DNA from: Sialis fuliginosa
Taxonomy: Eukaryota > Arthropoda > Insecta > Megaloptera > Sialidae
Reading direction: 5' to 3'
Assembly: GCA_961205875.1 (NCBI GenBank)
Contig: OY540809.1
Location: 20,968,267 to 21,032,266, forward strand
Length of the DNA: 64,000 nucleotides
The notes under the pieces were generated by a model, which saw only the letters and a list, made by a program, of their open reading frames with translations, ran no database searches and was not told the origin of the DNA. The position numbers were made by a program, and so were the translations under genes. Below are positions 21,904 to 33,277 of the stretch, piece after piece. How positions within the stretch are numbered: position 1 is the first letter of the stretch; every line of letters begins with the position of its first letter.

Positions 21904-23007
21904 ATACACTGCAAATGCTAGTTTGTTAAAAACACACCAAAATGTGTTACAAAACACACATGAGTGTGTTATTTGACACACATAAGTGTGTAGTCAAGAT
22001 TAAGTGTGTTAGTTTACACGTTTGATCTTTGCAATTGACACGCTTATCCGTGTTAAAAGAGTAACACACTTTCTGGTGTGTAAAAAATAATTTGTATATC
22101 ATAATCAAAAATATTATTTACACACTTAAGTGTGTTGAAATGACACGTTTAATATCTACTAACACACTTTTTGGAGAACTACACACTTTGAAAATAAACA
22201 CACTTGTTGGTGTGTTAGAATATAATATAGGTGAATATAGCCTATAAACATTCGATCATGGTCATGATACCATATTCGCTCTCACTCTTTTGCCATATAG
22301 AGTACAGAACGATTTGACACTAGTAACATTTATACGTCGTATCTTTCGTCATTTTGATAGAATTGAGCTTGATATTTTTGTATATTAAATTAATATAGAA
22401 AAGAAAGTTTATTGTCTGATAGGTGAAATGTGTAAGTGCATTAAATATTCACCACAAAAAGATATATCGGGTGTAGAATTGATACGTCAAGGATTAATAA
22501 ACGCAACTACAACTGTCAACTGACAGCATTCTGAAGAAAATTAATTATTTTATAAAAAGAAGACCCGGATAGAAATAATAAAATATGTGATGTGGAATTT
22601 CGGATAAAAGTGATGTCCATATTGTTTTGATATCATCAACTAAAAGTGATAATAATATCGTACCAGAGGATAAAATTGTTACAATGAATTTAGATATGCT
22701 TTATGTGGCTGATTAATTGAAGAAGAAAAAAATTATTATGTAGTGTATATTATTTAAAATCATTGTATTTATATTTGTTCAATAATAATTTCTGAATAAA
22801 ATGTGATTTACAGATTTATTACAATAACACGCTTTGTAGTGTGTTAATTCACTAACACACTACAAAGCGTGTTCAAAAAACGTGTTAAAACTACACACCT
22901 TAAAGTGTGTTTATAAAAGAACACACCAAAAAAGGGATTAAATATGACTACAAGAAAATGACACACATAGGTGTGTCAAAACAACACACTTTTCATTTGC
23001 AGTGTAT
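21904..23007. mobile_element. TIR element rich in ACACAC/GTGTGT modules (1.1 kb)
   Basis: Inverted ends atacactgcaaatg and catttgcagtgtat. Behind each end lies a dense cluster of short imperfect palindromes built from acacac and gtgtgt, on the left at about 21932-22222 and on the right at 22829-23001. They are spaced irregularly at roughly 15-25 bp. The 600-bp centre lacks them. Target duplication is unclear because the ends are palindromic around AT. No ORF. Confidence 0.7.
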
Positions 23008-23690
23008 GTTTTACGTTTCTATGCCTTCTACAACATACGTAAAGAAATAAGTGTTGCGTAATTGTACTCGTATTAAAAAATACGGTTGAATATGCAAAAA
23101 AATGTACTTTTTTGTAAAAATCGTAAAAACACTTAAGTTAGCGAAACTAAACGATACATATAGTAAATCCTTTCATAACTGTATCACAATAGGTTCTAAA
23201 ATCTACACAAGTTGAATAATCTTAAATATGTTAAAATATGTAAACGATTAAACGTTATTTTTTGAGCGTAAGTATATAGAAGTGAAGGGAAAACATACAT
23301 ATTGTACGAGTACATGTTTTTTTAAACACCATTTGTCCAACAGTACTGGTTATATCATATTTACTTTCAGTTTTGTGCTTGAAAACATTTTGTTTGTTTC
23401 GAGTTTGTTTTACTATTATGTTCCATCAAAAGCACAACGATTACATACATAAATGAACATATAAATTAAAGAAAAACAAACCAAGCTTTCATACGTAAAG
23501 TGTGTCGTAATATTCGCATATATGTATGTGTGTGGTTGAATGTTTGTAATGTTTAATACAGTTTACGTTTGTCACAAACTTTACAGATCGTTGCACAGGA
23601 AATAATTAGTAAAACATAACCATAAGATTTATAACAAAACATTTTTATATTTTTCTTGATACTTGGTTAGTTTATTAATTGGATTTGTCT
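23008..23690. other. AT-rich, nothing recognised
   Basis: No coding signal, no family blocks. Confidence 0.5.
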
Positions 23691-23920
23691 TTATATATGG
23701 GAGATATACAATGAAACGGACAGTCCTTAAAACGGACAATGTCTGTTCCATCGAAACTATCCGAACGAATGAATTCAAAATTTTGTTGTTAGTATTACTA
23801 AGCTCCATAGACTACACCATAAAGAAGGCATTTGCCTAGTGCCATGTGTTATGTTTATATTGACAATATAATATTTCGTCACTAAAAATATACACCTTAA
23901 CCACAAGTCTGGAACTGTTA

Positions 23921-24318
23921 GGCCGTTTTTCCACACACCGGCAAAACCGATGCCGTTGACGGTGACGGCACCGGCACTGACCATGGCTTAATTTTCACAC
24001 ACCGGCATTCTCAGTGCCGGCGCAGTTATGTTCTAGCTGTAGTGATTTAACATGTGTGGAATGCTTAACAAGCGTTATATTCTTGTGTTATTATACCTCA
24101 GAAGGAAGTATATAAATTGTAAATATAAAAAAAGGCTGTATTGGGTACATCCTCTGTTGACTGTAAGGTACTTATCCGATTGTCGAGTTCAACGCCGGTA
24201 GCATTTGACGGTGCTGTCGCCGGCAAATCAGCCGGGTCGTTCTACGTGGAAAAGCTCTGATTCGGTTACATTGCAACCTGTGCCGGCACCGGTTTTCCCG
24301 GTGTGTGGAAAAACGCCA
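23921..24318. mobile_element. PIF/Harbinger-like MITE (398 bp) with TTA target duplication
   Basis: Ends ggccgtttttccacacaccg and cggtgtgtggaaaaacgcca are inverted copies; the arms continue with aaaaccg and gccg-rich blocks (gccggcaccgg). TTA lies at 23918-23920 and 24319-24321. Three-base TTA duplications are diagnostic of PIF/Harbinger. The target reads tctggaactgTTAggctcct, and an uninterrupted relative, tctggaattaTTAggcttct, lies at 58601-58620. Confidence 0.85.
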
Positions 24319-24370
24319 TTAGGCTCCTGATGAGAAATTCTTGGGAAGTCGAAACACGTGTCGAGTGGCT
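24319..24370 (+). repeat. Family Q block (gaaacacgtgt)
   Basis: ggctcctgatgagaaattct then gggaagtcgaaacacgtgt. Related blocks are at 58600-58655 (plus) and 27225-27262 (minus). The CTGATGA...GTCGAAACACGTGT order is a common insect repeat tail of uncertain class. Confidence 0.55.
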
Positions 24371-25456
24371 ATGTTTTATTGTGGTTAAGGTGTATATTTT
24401 TAGTTTAAGTGACTAAGGAACCACAGTTTTTCCAGTAATAATATTTCGTACTTCAGTTTTCTGAAAAAAAAAATCCAAAGGTGATATGTTACATTTATTT
24501 CTGTATAGATGAAGTTTGTCAAATTATTTTAAAGGTTACTTACGCATTGAATCGGACAGATGTTCGTGCATTGAAACGAACGTTTATTTAAATAGTAATA
24601 TTGATTGTAAAAATTAAATAGTAATGTTGACTGGATAAAATGTCTTAAATAGGCTCATGCTAAAGGACTACGGGACTTATTTTGCAATAAATTGTAATTA
24701 AATAAAAAATTAGACTTGATGAAATAAAATTTTATAATTAAGTACTTAAGTAGGTACTTACTAATAATACAAAATATATCTAATTAAAGTTTTGTTTAGT
24801 TTGAATTAAATTATATTTGATAGGTATCACCTATGTACCATGATCCGTTTCATTACACCCTTTATCTTTTTCAATGCGAATGATGTCATGAAACGGACAA
24901 AAATAACTTTAAAAAAATATATATTATTAATCTATTTTCTATTATTTTTGTGGTAAAAAAGATTCAGTTTAAGAAACTCAATTATTATAATTAGAGAATT
25001 GTATAGCGTAGTTGACTTTTTAATACTGTTTGTAGTTTTAATAAAAAAATACGTCTCAAATGTCCGTTTCATTGCGTATCTCCTATATAAATATTATTTA
25101 CTATCATATAACCTAAACTAGTTCTAATCTTAGGTTTATGTCAGTGAAAAGTCTCATCAAAATCAGATCAGTTGGTATTGTGCCATGTCGGAATTATCAG
25201 ATAGAGAGACAAAAATAAAATCAAATATTCAAATGGATTATTTTTTATAAAAATACGTACCTATAGATTAAAAAAGACAAAGAAGAGTGAATTTCAAATG
25301 GGACCCTTAAATTAAAATAAATGTTTAATCTTGAGTAACCTCTCTGAAAATAAATATTATGTCTAATAATAATTAGGTATGTAGCATTTATGAAATATAA
25401 TTTCATAAATACTTTATTTCTGTAAAAACGGTCGGTATAATATTTAAGTTAGGTAA

Positions 25457-25520
25457 GTGTGTGTGTGCATGTGTGTGTGAGTTAGTGTGTGTGTGTGTGA
25501 GTTAGAGTATGCGTTTGTGT
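25457..25520. repeat. GT-rich microsatellite
   Basis: Interrupted (GT)n tract with gtgagttag repeated twice inside. Confidence 0.9.
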
Positions 25521-25539
25521 GCGGACTTATACCTTAGAG

Positions 25540-25740
25540 ACCACGTGTTTCCTACGTCACTAAATTGTAAAAGACAATTTGATTCTCGGTTAGAAATTGT
25601 TTTAAAAGGATCCCAACATCGTTGGAAGCCTCCTGAGGCCGTTGGCTCCTTTGATTGCTCCAGAAGGCCTTGCAAAAGCTAATACATACATACCAGAATG
25701 GTACTGCGTTATATTTAAAGGGGTCGTCAATTACTGACAA
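25540..25740. other. Locally GC-richer island, unassigned
   Basis: ggatcccaacatcgttggaa and gcctcctgaggccgttggct stand out from the AT background. A 62-codon minus-strand frame spans it, but no domain is recognised. It could be a fragment of an old coding sequence or of a GC-rich transposon. Confidence 0.3.
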
Positions 25741-25799
25741 TAATGTTAATAATAAAAAGTTTATAGAAAATCATTTAAAGTATGTTATTCCTTAAGTTA

Positions 25800-26161
25800 T
25801 TAATTTTTATAAAATATTTTAGTGTGAATCTGTCTGTCTGTCTGTCCGTTAGTGGCTTATCACTCGAGAACCACTTATCCGATTTATGTGTTTTTTTTAT
25901 TCATAGATATTCTCGCTGGCCAGGCTTTAGTATATATTTTGTTACGTTAGGTAACATAAGGAATAAGCAGTGACGATAATAGTAAATCAAGTCGAAAATA
26001 AAGCTGTCAATGCGCTATTTTGCAATATACTGCCTATACTATTAAATATTGAACAATAATAAAAAATAATTAGCACTGTAAGCATAATTCAACTATATAT
26101 TTTTTAAATCCTAAACAATAATTCCGTAGTCCACGCGAGCGAAGCCACGGGTATAGCTAGT
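25800..26161 (+). mobile_element. Family B element, copy 2
   Basis: Begins with tgtctgtctgtctgtccgtt and cttatcactcgagaaccact. Continues with gttacgttaggtaacataag, gaataagcagtgacgataat, and ends aatcctaaacaataattccg, ccacgcgagcgaagcc, gctag|t. The same order is in 31975-32681. The ctgtc tract followed by 'ccacttatccgat' and a CTAG|T end suggests a Helitron-like or similar nonautonomous family. Confidence 0.65.
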
Positions 26162-26755
26162 TTAATTGTATGTTTAAAAATTATATTATATATTTTAAAT
26201 TGCGGTCCTGTAGTTTTTCTTTATCTAAATTTTTTTATTTTCTGGCATTTAGAGAATGTTTTATATCTAATACGCAAAAGTGTTTTCGTGAAAATGAAAA
26301 AAAAAATACTTGTTTTAAAAAGCTCATATATTTTAATTAATTTTTCTTCTTACTTTAAGTTATTAATATATTTTTTATATGCATGTACGGGCAAGTTCAC
26401 TGGTATAATATAAGAATTAAGTATAATTCTAATATTGAGTTTAAATGGTATTTTTATTTAATATTTATAAAAAAAATATTCAGTAAAGGTATGTTTCTTA
26501 TTAATAATATTACCTCTTAAACATTTTAAAACGTACATTAAAACAACAAAGTATAAAATAATTAAAATTTCATAAGGAAAATGTAATATGTACTTAATGT
26601 ATTTCCTGTCTTCATTGAACAATATTAAGGTTGTATATTTTTTGTTATTAAAGGGCTACAGAATATAATTAATATATTTTGTTTTCACTCATATAATTAA
26701 CGAGCTTGTTTTCTTTACCTAATCACAAAACACTGAAGTGTATCATGTTTTTCCC
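26162..26755. other. AT-rich, nothing recognised
   Basis: No coding bias or repeat ends. Confidence 0.5.
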
Positions 26756-26759
26756 CTTT

Positions 26760-27092
26760 AACTTACCCGTGACTTCGTTCGCGTGGAATTTAGGTTAGTG
26801 AAAACAACACCATTAAGTTAGATAACACTTATAATTAATACAGATTTCTGTATGATAGTCGATAAAACAGGTTTTTGGTTTCTTATTTGCACGTTAGATA
26901 TCTACGCCAAAAAAGTATAACCTTCTTTTTTTTGTATCTAATAATTTTTTCGAGATACAAAGTAACCTATATCCTTCCTCAGAATACAAGCTATCTCCCT
27001 GTCAAATTTTATCAAGATCAGTTCAGTTGTCTAGCCGTGAAAAGGTAACAAACAGACGGAGAGACAGACAGACAGATCATATGCATCTATAG
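26760..27092 (+). repeat. Family M repeat, copy 1 (RTE-like 3' tail type)
   Basis: cccgtgacttcgttcgcgtgg, then gtcgataaaacaggtttttg, aagtaacctatatccttcct, caagctatctccct, atcaagatcagttcag, cgtgaaaaggtaacaaacag and a gacagacagacaga tract. This order is typical of widespread insect retroposon tails; I assign the type from memory of that pattern. Copies at 29063-29308 and 59191-59290 are shorter. Confidence 0.6.
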
Positions 27093-27894
27093 CTATGCAA
27101 TAATTTTATTTAAATCATTCGAATTAATTTTACGTATATTCCAAAATGGGTTGAGGAGCAAAAGAAAATTTATAAAAACGTTTTATTAAAACCCACGTTG
27201 ATCCCAAAGGATATACTGCAATTTGAATACGTGTTTCGACCTTTTTAGATTTCATCTGTGATTTGTTGTCAAGAAAAAAGAACTCTAGGTGTTTACTCTT
27301 TTATATAAAATTCTTCAAGCTACCGTCTTTTCTGTCTCGGATCAAAGTAGAACGCATCTTTTTATACATTTTGTTTACTTGTTAAAATTGAGATTTTTAA
27401 CCTTAAGGAACTTATATAATTCAATTTTCTTGTTTGAATAAATACAAGCAGAAATATATTTACGTGAATTTCTTAATGGTATTTATCGTTTTGATATAAT
27501 AAGAAAAATATAACGTATATAAAAGTTTTTCTTCAAATATAAATATGAGATATGAATTAAAGCATAAAATCAAATGTCAGTTAGATTGCGATGTTTTAGT
27601 AAAGTTGCTTCACAGGAGCACAAAAAGAGACACTGATGTACTAATCATAGCTGATTTACAATAGACATATTGGCGGAGCTGATAAATGAGATTAGAAGAT
27701 TTTTTTCTTTTCTGATGGTAAATAATAATGCTAGACAACAATTAATAATAATTAAAGGTTAAAAATTCACTAAGCAAATTTTTTTACATCATTTCACACA
27801 CATAATAATGGTCTGTAACATCAGAATTGATTATTTATAACATAATGTGGTGTGGAATACTGTAATTTTGTAAACATGTTTTTTTGTAAGGTTT
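27093..27894. other. Mostly unassigned; minus-strand family Q block at 27225-27262
   Basis: Bases 27225-27262 read on minus give agatgaaatctaaaaaggtc then gaaacacgt, like the Q blocks at 24319 and 58600. The remainder is AT-rich with no other structure. Confidence 0.4.
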
Positions 27895-28180
27895 CACCAC
27901 TTTTTAAGGGTTGAATTAATGTGATAGATTAATCTCAAAATCTGAAATGGACTCTTTTTACCCACTTTACAACTAAAAATTGATATTTTAATTTTTTTAT
28001 TCCATCTAGCTTTATTACTTTCTTATTAAAGAATGAACAACCCGCTTTTTAAGGGCAGAGTTGGGTTTTATTAATGAATACATAAATGAATATTTAACCT
28101 ATAAGTGGTCATTAAAATTGATTCTTAATTTTTTATTTATTATTTGATATAGTAACAAGTATTGTTTTTTATAAATAATC
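27895..28180 (+). repeat. Family P repeat, copy 1
   Basis: ctcaaaatctgaaatgg, ctttttacccactttacaac, tctagctttattactttctt, attaaag.atgaa, and gagttgggttttattaatga then agtggtcattaaa. The minus-strand copy at 58985-59185 keeps the same order. Ends not resolved. Confidence 0.65.
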
Positions 28181-28714
28181 GCCCTGACTTGTCTATACAC
28201 AACCCATTCTGCAGGGACCCTACAGATTGCCCCTGCAGATTTAGTGGTGTCTAGAGGCCTTTAGGGACATCTCTAATATGGTTGTATCTTATCTTTAAAA
28301 TATACATTATTTGGTATGTAGTTTGAATTTTAGCTTGAGTAAAGTTATCTTTTATGCAATTCTTTTTTATACTGGATTTTATGTTATTTTCAATTTTATT
28401 TTTCTTTAATGCTTAAGATTTTCTTGTTTAAGAAAAGTATTAAATAATGGACAAACTAAATGTACATATTTAGATGAACAATTATTGACCGAGAAAAATT
28501 TAATTTATTTTATAAATTTCTATATAATAATCATAATTAGATTTAATTATATTTCTCTTTGGTACTTACTTCATTCCATTAAACTTGATTATGTTAGCAA
28601 TTACTTAATAGCAAAAATAAAACAAAATAAAAAACGACGGGATAGTTTAAAAAAAATAATAACAATTTATTATTACGACCAAGACAATTATTCAAATTTA
28701 TTCATTAATTTAAG
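28181..28714. other. Unassigned; would be intron if the following exon is real
   Basis: AT-rich. It ends in ttattcattaatttaag, a weak but acceptable splice acceptor (AG at 28713-28714). A frame opens at 28485 but its first 75 codons have the composition of noncoding A/T DNA. Confidence 0.35.
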
Positions 28715-28898
28715 TCTGACGAAAAATGAGTCGAGCTCAGCGTCTCTGTTTCTGTATGCATTCAACGAAGGAAACTGGAGACTGCCATTAATACCGGACA
28801 TCGCGATAGAATTTCCGGAATCCGGAGAAAATGAGATATGCACAGGAATTCATAACGCTAACGATTTAGAAATCACCATCGTTAATTGTTCGGTATAG
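28715..28898 (+). CDS. Possible terminal coding exon of an unrecognised gene
   Basis: From codon CTG at 28716 the frame runs 60 codons to TAG. It includes NESSSASLFLYAFNEGNWR, LPLIPDIAIEFPESGENEIC and a C-terminal VNCSV. Base composition is visibly richer in G and C than on either side, and third positions are mixed, as in real insect coding sequence. It has two cysteines and two N-x-S/T sites, which would fit a secreted or extracellular C-terminus. AATAAA follows at about 28998. No family recognised, no upstream exon found in the window, and a retroposed fragment is possible. Confidence 0.45.
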
Positions 28899-29020
28899 TG
28901 ATTAACTGTTATAAATGCATAAGAACTAGTAATTACAAAGCTTTTTAGATGAATTATAATTAATATATTATTTGAAGATGTTTGCCATTAAGTGCAATAA
29001 AATATTATTCGATGCAAAAA
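28899..29020 (+). terminator. Possible 3' UTR with AATAAA signal
   Basis: aataaa near 28998 lies about 100 bp after the stop codon of the candidate exon, followed about 20 bp later by an A-run. The spacing suits cleavage and polyadenylation, but AATAAA is frequent by chance in sequence this AT-rich. Confidence 0.3.
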
Positions 29021-29062
29021 AAATTTTCTATTTTATATAATCCTACAAGTACTACGTGGTAA

Positions 29063-29308
29063 TACAGATTTCTATTATGAAAGTCGATAAAATAGGTTTT
29101 TAGTTTCGCATTTGCACACTAAATATCACTGAACTAACCTAACTTATTGGGCGTACAAAAGTACACACCCATTTTTTTATCTAATATGTTTTTGGGATAA
29201 AAAGGAGCCTATGTCTTTCCGCAGAGTGCAAGCTATCTCCTTGCCAAATTAAATCAAGATCGGTTCAGCAGACATACAGAATCACACAGACCATTTATAA
29301 TATTAGTA
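29063..29308 (+). repeat. Family M repeat, copy 2
   Basis: acagatttctattatgaaag, gtcgataaaataggttttta, gcctatgtctttccgcagag, caagctatctccttg, atcaagatcggttcagc, then cagaatcacacagacc. It lacks the gtgacttcgttcgcg head of copy 1. Confidence 0.6.
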
Positions 29309-29316
29309 TGAATTGA

Positions 29317-29444
29317 ATCTTGGCATCTGGGTGTAAGCTGCGTTGGTTTGGTTGTGTTATCGGCCAACATTTCGTCACGCATTGCAGTGGACGTTGGCCG
29401 ATAACACGACCAAACCGACGTGACTTACACCCAGAAGCCAAGAT
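29317..29444. mobile_element. Family N 128-bp hairpin MITE
   Basis: Two 52-bp arms (29317-29368, 29393-29444) are close inverted copies: atcttggc.tctgggtgtaag, ggtttggt.gtgttatcgg and ccaac, with a 24-bp loop. A broken half copy is at 21655-21715. No target duplication is evident. As RNA it would form a long stem. Confidence 0.8.
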
Positions 29445-29598
29445 CTATTAGCATTATAATAAAAAGCTATGTAAAGTCGCTATTACATTATCAAAGAAAT
29501 ATGATAAAATTTCTTTAATCAAAAAAATATTAAAAATATATATTTTCGACAGATCTTTGACATATGTATTTGATAGTGTGATAGTAACCTAAACAATA

Positions 29599-30139
29599 AC
29601 ACTGGTCAATAGCCATTTTGCTGCAGGGTAGAGAACAACTTTTTAGGGTAATTTGGGCACGCAGAATCCAAAAATAAACATCACTTTGCTTAATAAGCTC
29701 TTGTTTTCGCGATATTGTAAAAAGATGTTTTTTTCGATACCTACGCAAACATTCCGATCTTTTTTGATGTCTATTTTTCCTGGATTATCATTATTATGAT
29801 CATTATTATATTGACTAAGAAATCGAGTTTTCTTCGTTTAAATAAAACATGATATTCGAAAAGAATAACTTTATGAATGTATATAATTCAAGGTTTTTAG
29901 TTCAATTAGGATCCATAGCTACATTCCAAATGTTCTTTGGTTGAAATATTTGATTTAAAAAAATATATATACGAATTTGAGCGTTTAATATCGAAAAAAA
30001 CGTTTTTTTTTGCAATATCGCGAAAACAAAAGCTAACTGAGCAAAATGATTGTCATTTTTGAATTCAGCGTGTCCAAATTATCCTAGAATAGTAGTTCTC
30101 TACCCTGCAGCAAACAAACTTTTTTTTGTCGGCCAGTAT
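29599..30139. mobile_element. Foldback element with ctgcagggtagagaac arms (541 bp)
   Basis: Arms about 29599-29742 and 29985-30139 pair imperfectly. Shared blocks: actggyc, tgctgcagggtagagaac, taatttgg.cacgc, aagctyttgttttcgcgata and tgcaaaaa/tgtaaaaa. The loop contains gtctatttttcctggattat (near 29772), the terminus of the element at 31000-31788, suggesting an older insertion relic. The ends fit a TA-target family. Confidence 0.65.
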
Positions 30140-30889
30140 AATCTTAATCATTCATATCATACTAATTAAGATCGGCCTATCAGCAACTTCCTAATCACCC
30201 CCTCCCCCCCATAAAATCCGAGTTATCGTTCTGGAAGCGATTTTTCTGATATGTATCTATCAATACTTTTTCTACTATCAAATGTATTTAATGTTATTTG
30301 CTTACTCTAGCGCGGGCGTATCAAACTATTTCTTAATCTAGACTCATAACTAACATACATAGTATTTATTATCATCTTATAACTTTTATAAAAAAAAACT
30401 ATAACAACAGAAATTTCAACATATCAGACTAGCTTCAAGTTAATATTTACGTGAATCTGCAGAAAATACATTAGATTGTAATCGTTCTCACTCCAAACTT
30501 ACATGGATGGTCACATTATAAACGATACTAGGAAAAGTATAGAATAAAATTGCATTTTATTACGCAAGCATTTCGAACGAATCGTGATGACGTCATAAAA
30601 GTTTATGGGTCCCAGAAGTAATGTTTTATTACACTATTTTATTATGCTTGCATCAAATTTAACACAAATCGTTGCATATGGACTTCGAAATATAAAATTA
30701 TAAAATTCACAATCAAATAGGAAAATACATCCAATTAATTTACTTGAAAATAGTAAAAATAATTTAACATTAGCTGTAATTGATCAAGTAAATAACAAAT
30801 ACATTTGAGAAATAGATTATTAAACTCTTGCGTATAAATAAATTATATAATATAAAATATTAATTCCAAACTTAATCATTCTTCTACAT
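30140..30889. other. AT-rich, nothing recognised
   Basis: Contains a ccccctcccccccc run at about 30197-30210. No coding signal or terminal repeats. Confidence 0.45.
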
Positions 30890-31929
30890 CGGTATTATAA
30901 AGGATTTTCTCTGGAGTAAAATCAGCGCTAACAATATATGCGGGGTATTAAATATAAATGACAACCCACTGATAGTTGTTATCAATGTTATAGCTTATAG
31001 TCCAGGAAAAATAGATATAAAATTATTGAAGATCGGAAAAAATTTGTGACAGGCTAAATTTTTGCTTACACCTTAGTATTAGGGTTTTTATGATTTTTAT
31101 TGTTTTGCGGTTAAGTGTAATTTCTGTAGGTACAATAATTTTTATCGTGTGATAGTGTGCTACCACTTTTTTTCAGGAATATATGTTCTGCATCTTTTAC
31201 TTGATGTATTTTTTTATATGGTTCACACTTTTCCCACAAAAGTAACTAATAACTAAATTAAATTGTTTCTACAAAAGCATAAAAAATCTCCAGAAATCAT
31301 CCTTTAATTGCCACTTTTTTTTTAAATAACATTTTTTGTATATATTTTATAGATGGATGTCTGCCGAAATATGATATTGCACTAGATTCTGATTTAAAAA
31401 AAATAGATCAGTGGAAAATGCGTTTAAAACGTCGGGCTAAACCCTCGCGCATAATATACATACGTACGCTCTGGAAAAGTGCGCGGAGTTATAAACAAAT
31501 CTTTATAATTCATGAACGGTTTCTCCTACCCAAACACTATTGGTTTCGTTTTTGTACCAAATTATTTCAGCTACAATTTAGTAAGATATGTTTTTTTCTG
31601 AAAACATCACCGTTTTCGAGATATATTAAAAATGCTGTTTTCGCGAACTTTGACCCCGCGTAATGGACCCTTGAAGTGGTCATATCAATAAGGAACTTTC
31701 ACATATTATTAAGAATTCTTATATTAAGGTATACGCAATTTATCCTGACACAAATTTTGTCATTGTCGGAAGTCTATTTTTCCTGGATTATGACGCATGC
31801 GTGTAAAGTAGAAATCAACGATCTAAAATCAGTGGTGACCAGTGTTCACTAATCTAAAATCCCGAGCGAAGTCATAACGATTTGATACCTCGCAGATAGC
31901 GTTAGTTTAGCTATTCTTTGCAATACTGG
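30890..31929. mobile_element. Family D MITE, copy 3, split by a 789-bp insertion
   Basis: Left part 30890-30999 (cggtattataaaggatttt, ggtattaaatataaatgaca, acccactgatagttgtt) and right part 31789-31929 (tatgacgcatgcg, gcgttagtttagc, ttgcaatactgg) together reproduce copy 1, in which the junction is unbroken (ttgacgcatgcgc at about 3763). Confidence 0.75.
31000..31788. mobile_element. TIR element tccaggaaaaatagat, 789 bp, TA target, inside D3
   Basis: Ends gtccaggaaaaatagat and tctatttttcctggat are inverted, each bordered by TA (30998-30999, 31789-31790). The interior has a cgttttcgagatatattaaa block; the 81-codon ORF there has no recognised domain. One end-like sequence recurs at about 29772 and a weak one at 5585. 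Confidence 0.75.
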
Positions 31930-31974
31930 ATATTAGAAATTGCTATTTTATGCAAATCAATACTAATCCTTAAT

Positions 31975-32681
31975 ATATATAAAGCTCAACGTATCTCTGT
32001 TTGTTTGTCTGTCTGTCCGTTGGTGCGCTTATGACTCGAGAACCACTTAACCGATATACGTTTTTTTTTAAATTCATAGATATGTTCTCTGACCAGGTTA
32101 TAGGTTATATTTTGTTACGTGAGGTTACATAAGGAATAAGCAGTGACGATAATAGTAAATCAAGTCGGAAAAAAGTTTGCCACCAGCGCGCTATTTTGCA
32201 TTACGCTGCCTAAACCGTTAAATATTGGACAAAATAATGTAGTAAAGATTTTGTGGCAATAAAAACCAAACTATCACCAGTTTTTAGTTTGTCAGTTGGT
32301 ATGTTATACAAAAAATGCTCAGAATTTACCGAACAATTTAAAAATGGCATAACATATACAGTGTGTTCCATTAAAAAAATTCAATGATGACTGCATATGT
32401 TCTTCTTGAGATACCCTGTATACAATTTTCTTATGTCAAAAAATTCGCAACTAAAAATACTAATCGACGTGTCCGAGCGTTTTTTCTCAAAATAATTACC
32501 TGAATTTTAAAGGAATTTGTTCCTTTCATCATATACGCACTATATCTCTAGATAATTTAGGTGTTGATTAGTTATTATTAAAATAATAACTAATCGTGTT
32601 TGTAATTAATTCAATTATATTTTTCAAGAATCCTAAACAATAATTCCGTAGTCCACACGAGCGAATCCGCGGGCACCTAGT
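31975..32681 (+). mobile_element. Family B element, copy 3
   Basis: aaagctcaacgtatctctg, tgtctgtctgtccgttggtg, cttatgactcgagaaccact, gaataagcagtgacgataat, then aggtgttgattagttatt, a palindromic gttattattaaaataataac, aatcctaaacaataattccg and a CTAG|T end. Bases about 32230-32540 are extra relative to copy 2 and include a small ACAGTGTG relic. Confidence 0.7.
32356..32424. repeat. Small ACAGTGTG...ACCCTGTA relic
   Basis: tatacagtgtgttccatt at the left and gagataccctgtata at the right, 69 bp overall. It looks like a heavily deleted TA-target element of the type at 19963 and 55893. Confidence 0.45.
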
Positions 32682-33277
32682 TGTAAATATAAACCTTTAT
32701 TTATCATCTATGAAATGTTTTACAATTCTAGGAAGTAGGTATGTAATTGGATGTTGTAACAATTTAAACACCATAGTATACAAGGTTCGTTTTATACAAA
32801 TTTGGATTAGTGAAATTTTCTTAATTTCGTCACTTGAACTAGAATAAACATGATTTAAATCCTACAAACCAGAGTCGAATATCTTAGTAGGCCATGTTAA
32901 ATTAATGACTAGAAACATTTGCATTGTTGTTGATTAGATTCTCAGGTTCTAGTTTTGCATCTTGGAAAAAATAATGAATGTATTTAAATAAAATATTTTA
33001 TTTTTTAAGTCGTACGGAACAATATTTATAAAGCGCTCTTTAATTGAATTTAGTATGTTTCAAGTATTAAAGGGTTAACCTCTTATTCGATATTATATAT
33101 GTTTATTTTTTTTAAATAGCTCCAAGAATTTTATAGATTTTATGGTTGAAATCTATCATATGATAAATATTAATAACTAAGGGCATTACCCTAGGGCGCC
33201 TCGCGCCCCAACCCCAAATCGCTCCATATTTAGATACTCAAATTTACTCGGATCTCAGCCTTCGACTTTGTCTTGAT
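32682..33277. other. AT-rich, nothing recognised
   Basis: Includes a GC patch cctagggcgcctcgcgcccc (about 33190-33211) without coding potential. Confidence 0.45.

Larger units (their letters stand above)
23880..24408. repeat. Inverted ~28-bp block around the Harbinger-like MITE
   Basis: actaaaaatatacaccttaa plus ccacaa (23881-23906) and its inverse (24378-24405) enclose the MITE and the family Q block. The pair marks a foldback layer between the outer 1.39-kb element and the inner MITE. Confidence 0.65.
23698..25085. mobile_element. TIR element tgggagata...aatgaaacggaca (1.39 kb), TA target
   Basis: Ends tgggagatatacaatgaaac and gtttcattgcgtatctccta are inverted copies flanked by TA. gaaacggaca or its inverse recurs inside near both ends and at about 24885. 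It hosts the inverted block at 23880/24378 and the Harbinger-like MITE at 23921. No transposase ORF is visible. Confidence 0.7.

Noticed and set aside
28485..28714. Full 137-codon ORF beginning at 28485
   Set aside because: The first 75 codons are AT-driven (FINFYIIIIIRFNY-like). Only the part after the AG at 28714 looks coding, so the long ORF is not accepted as one gene.
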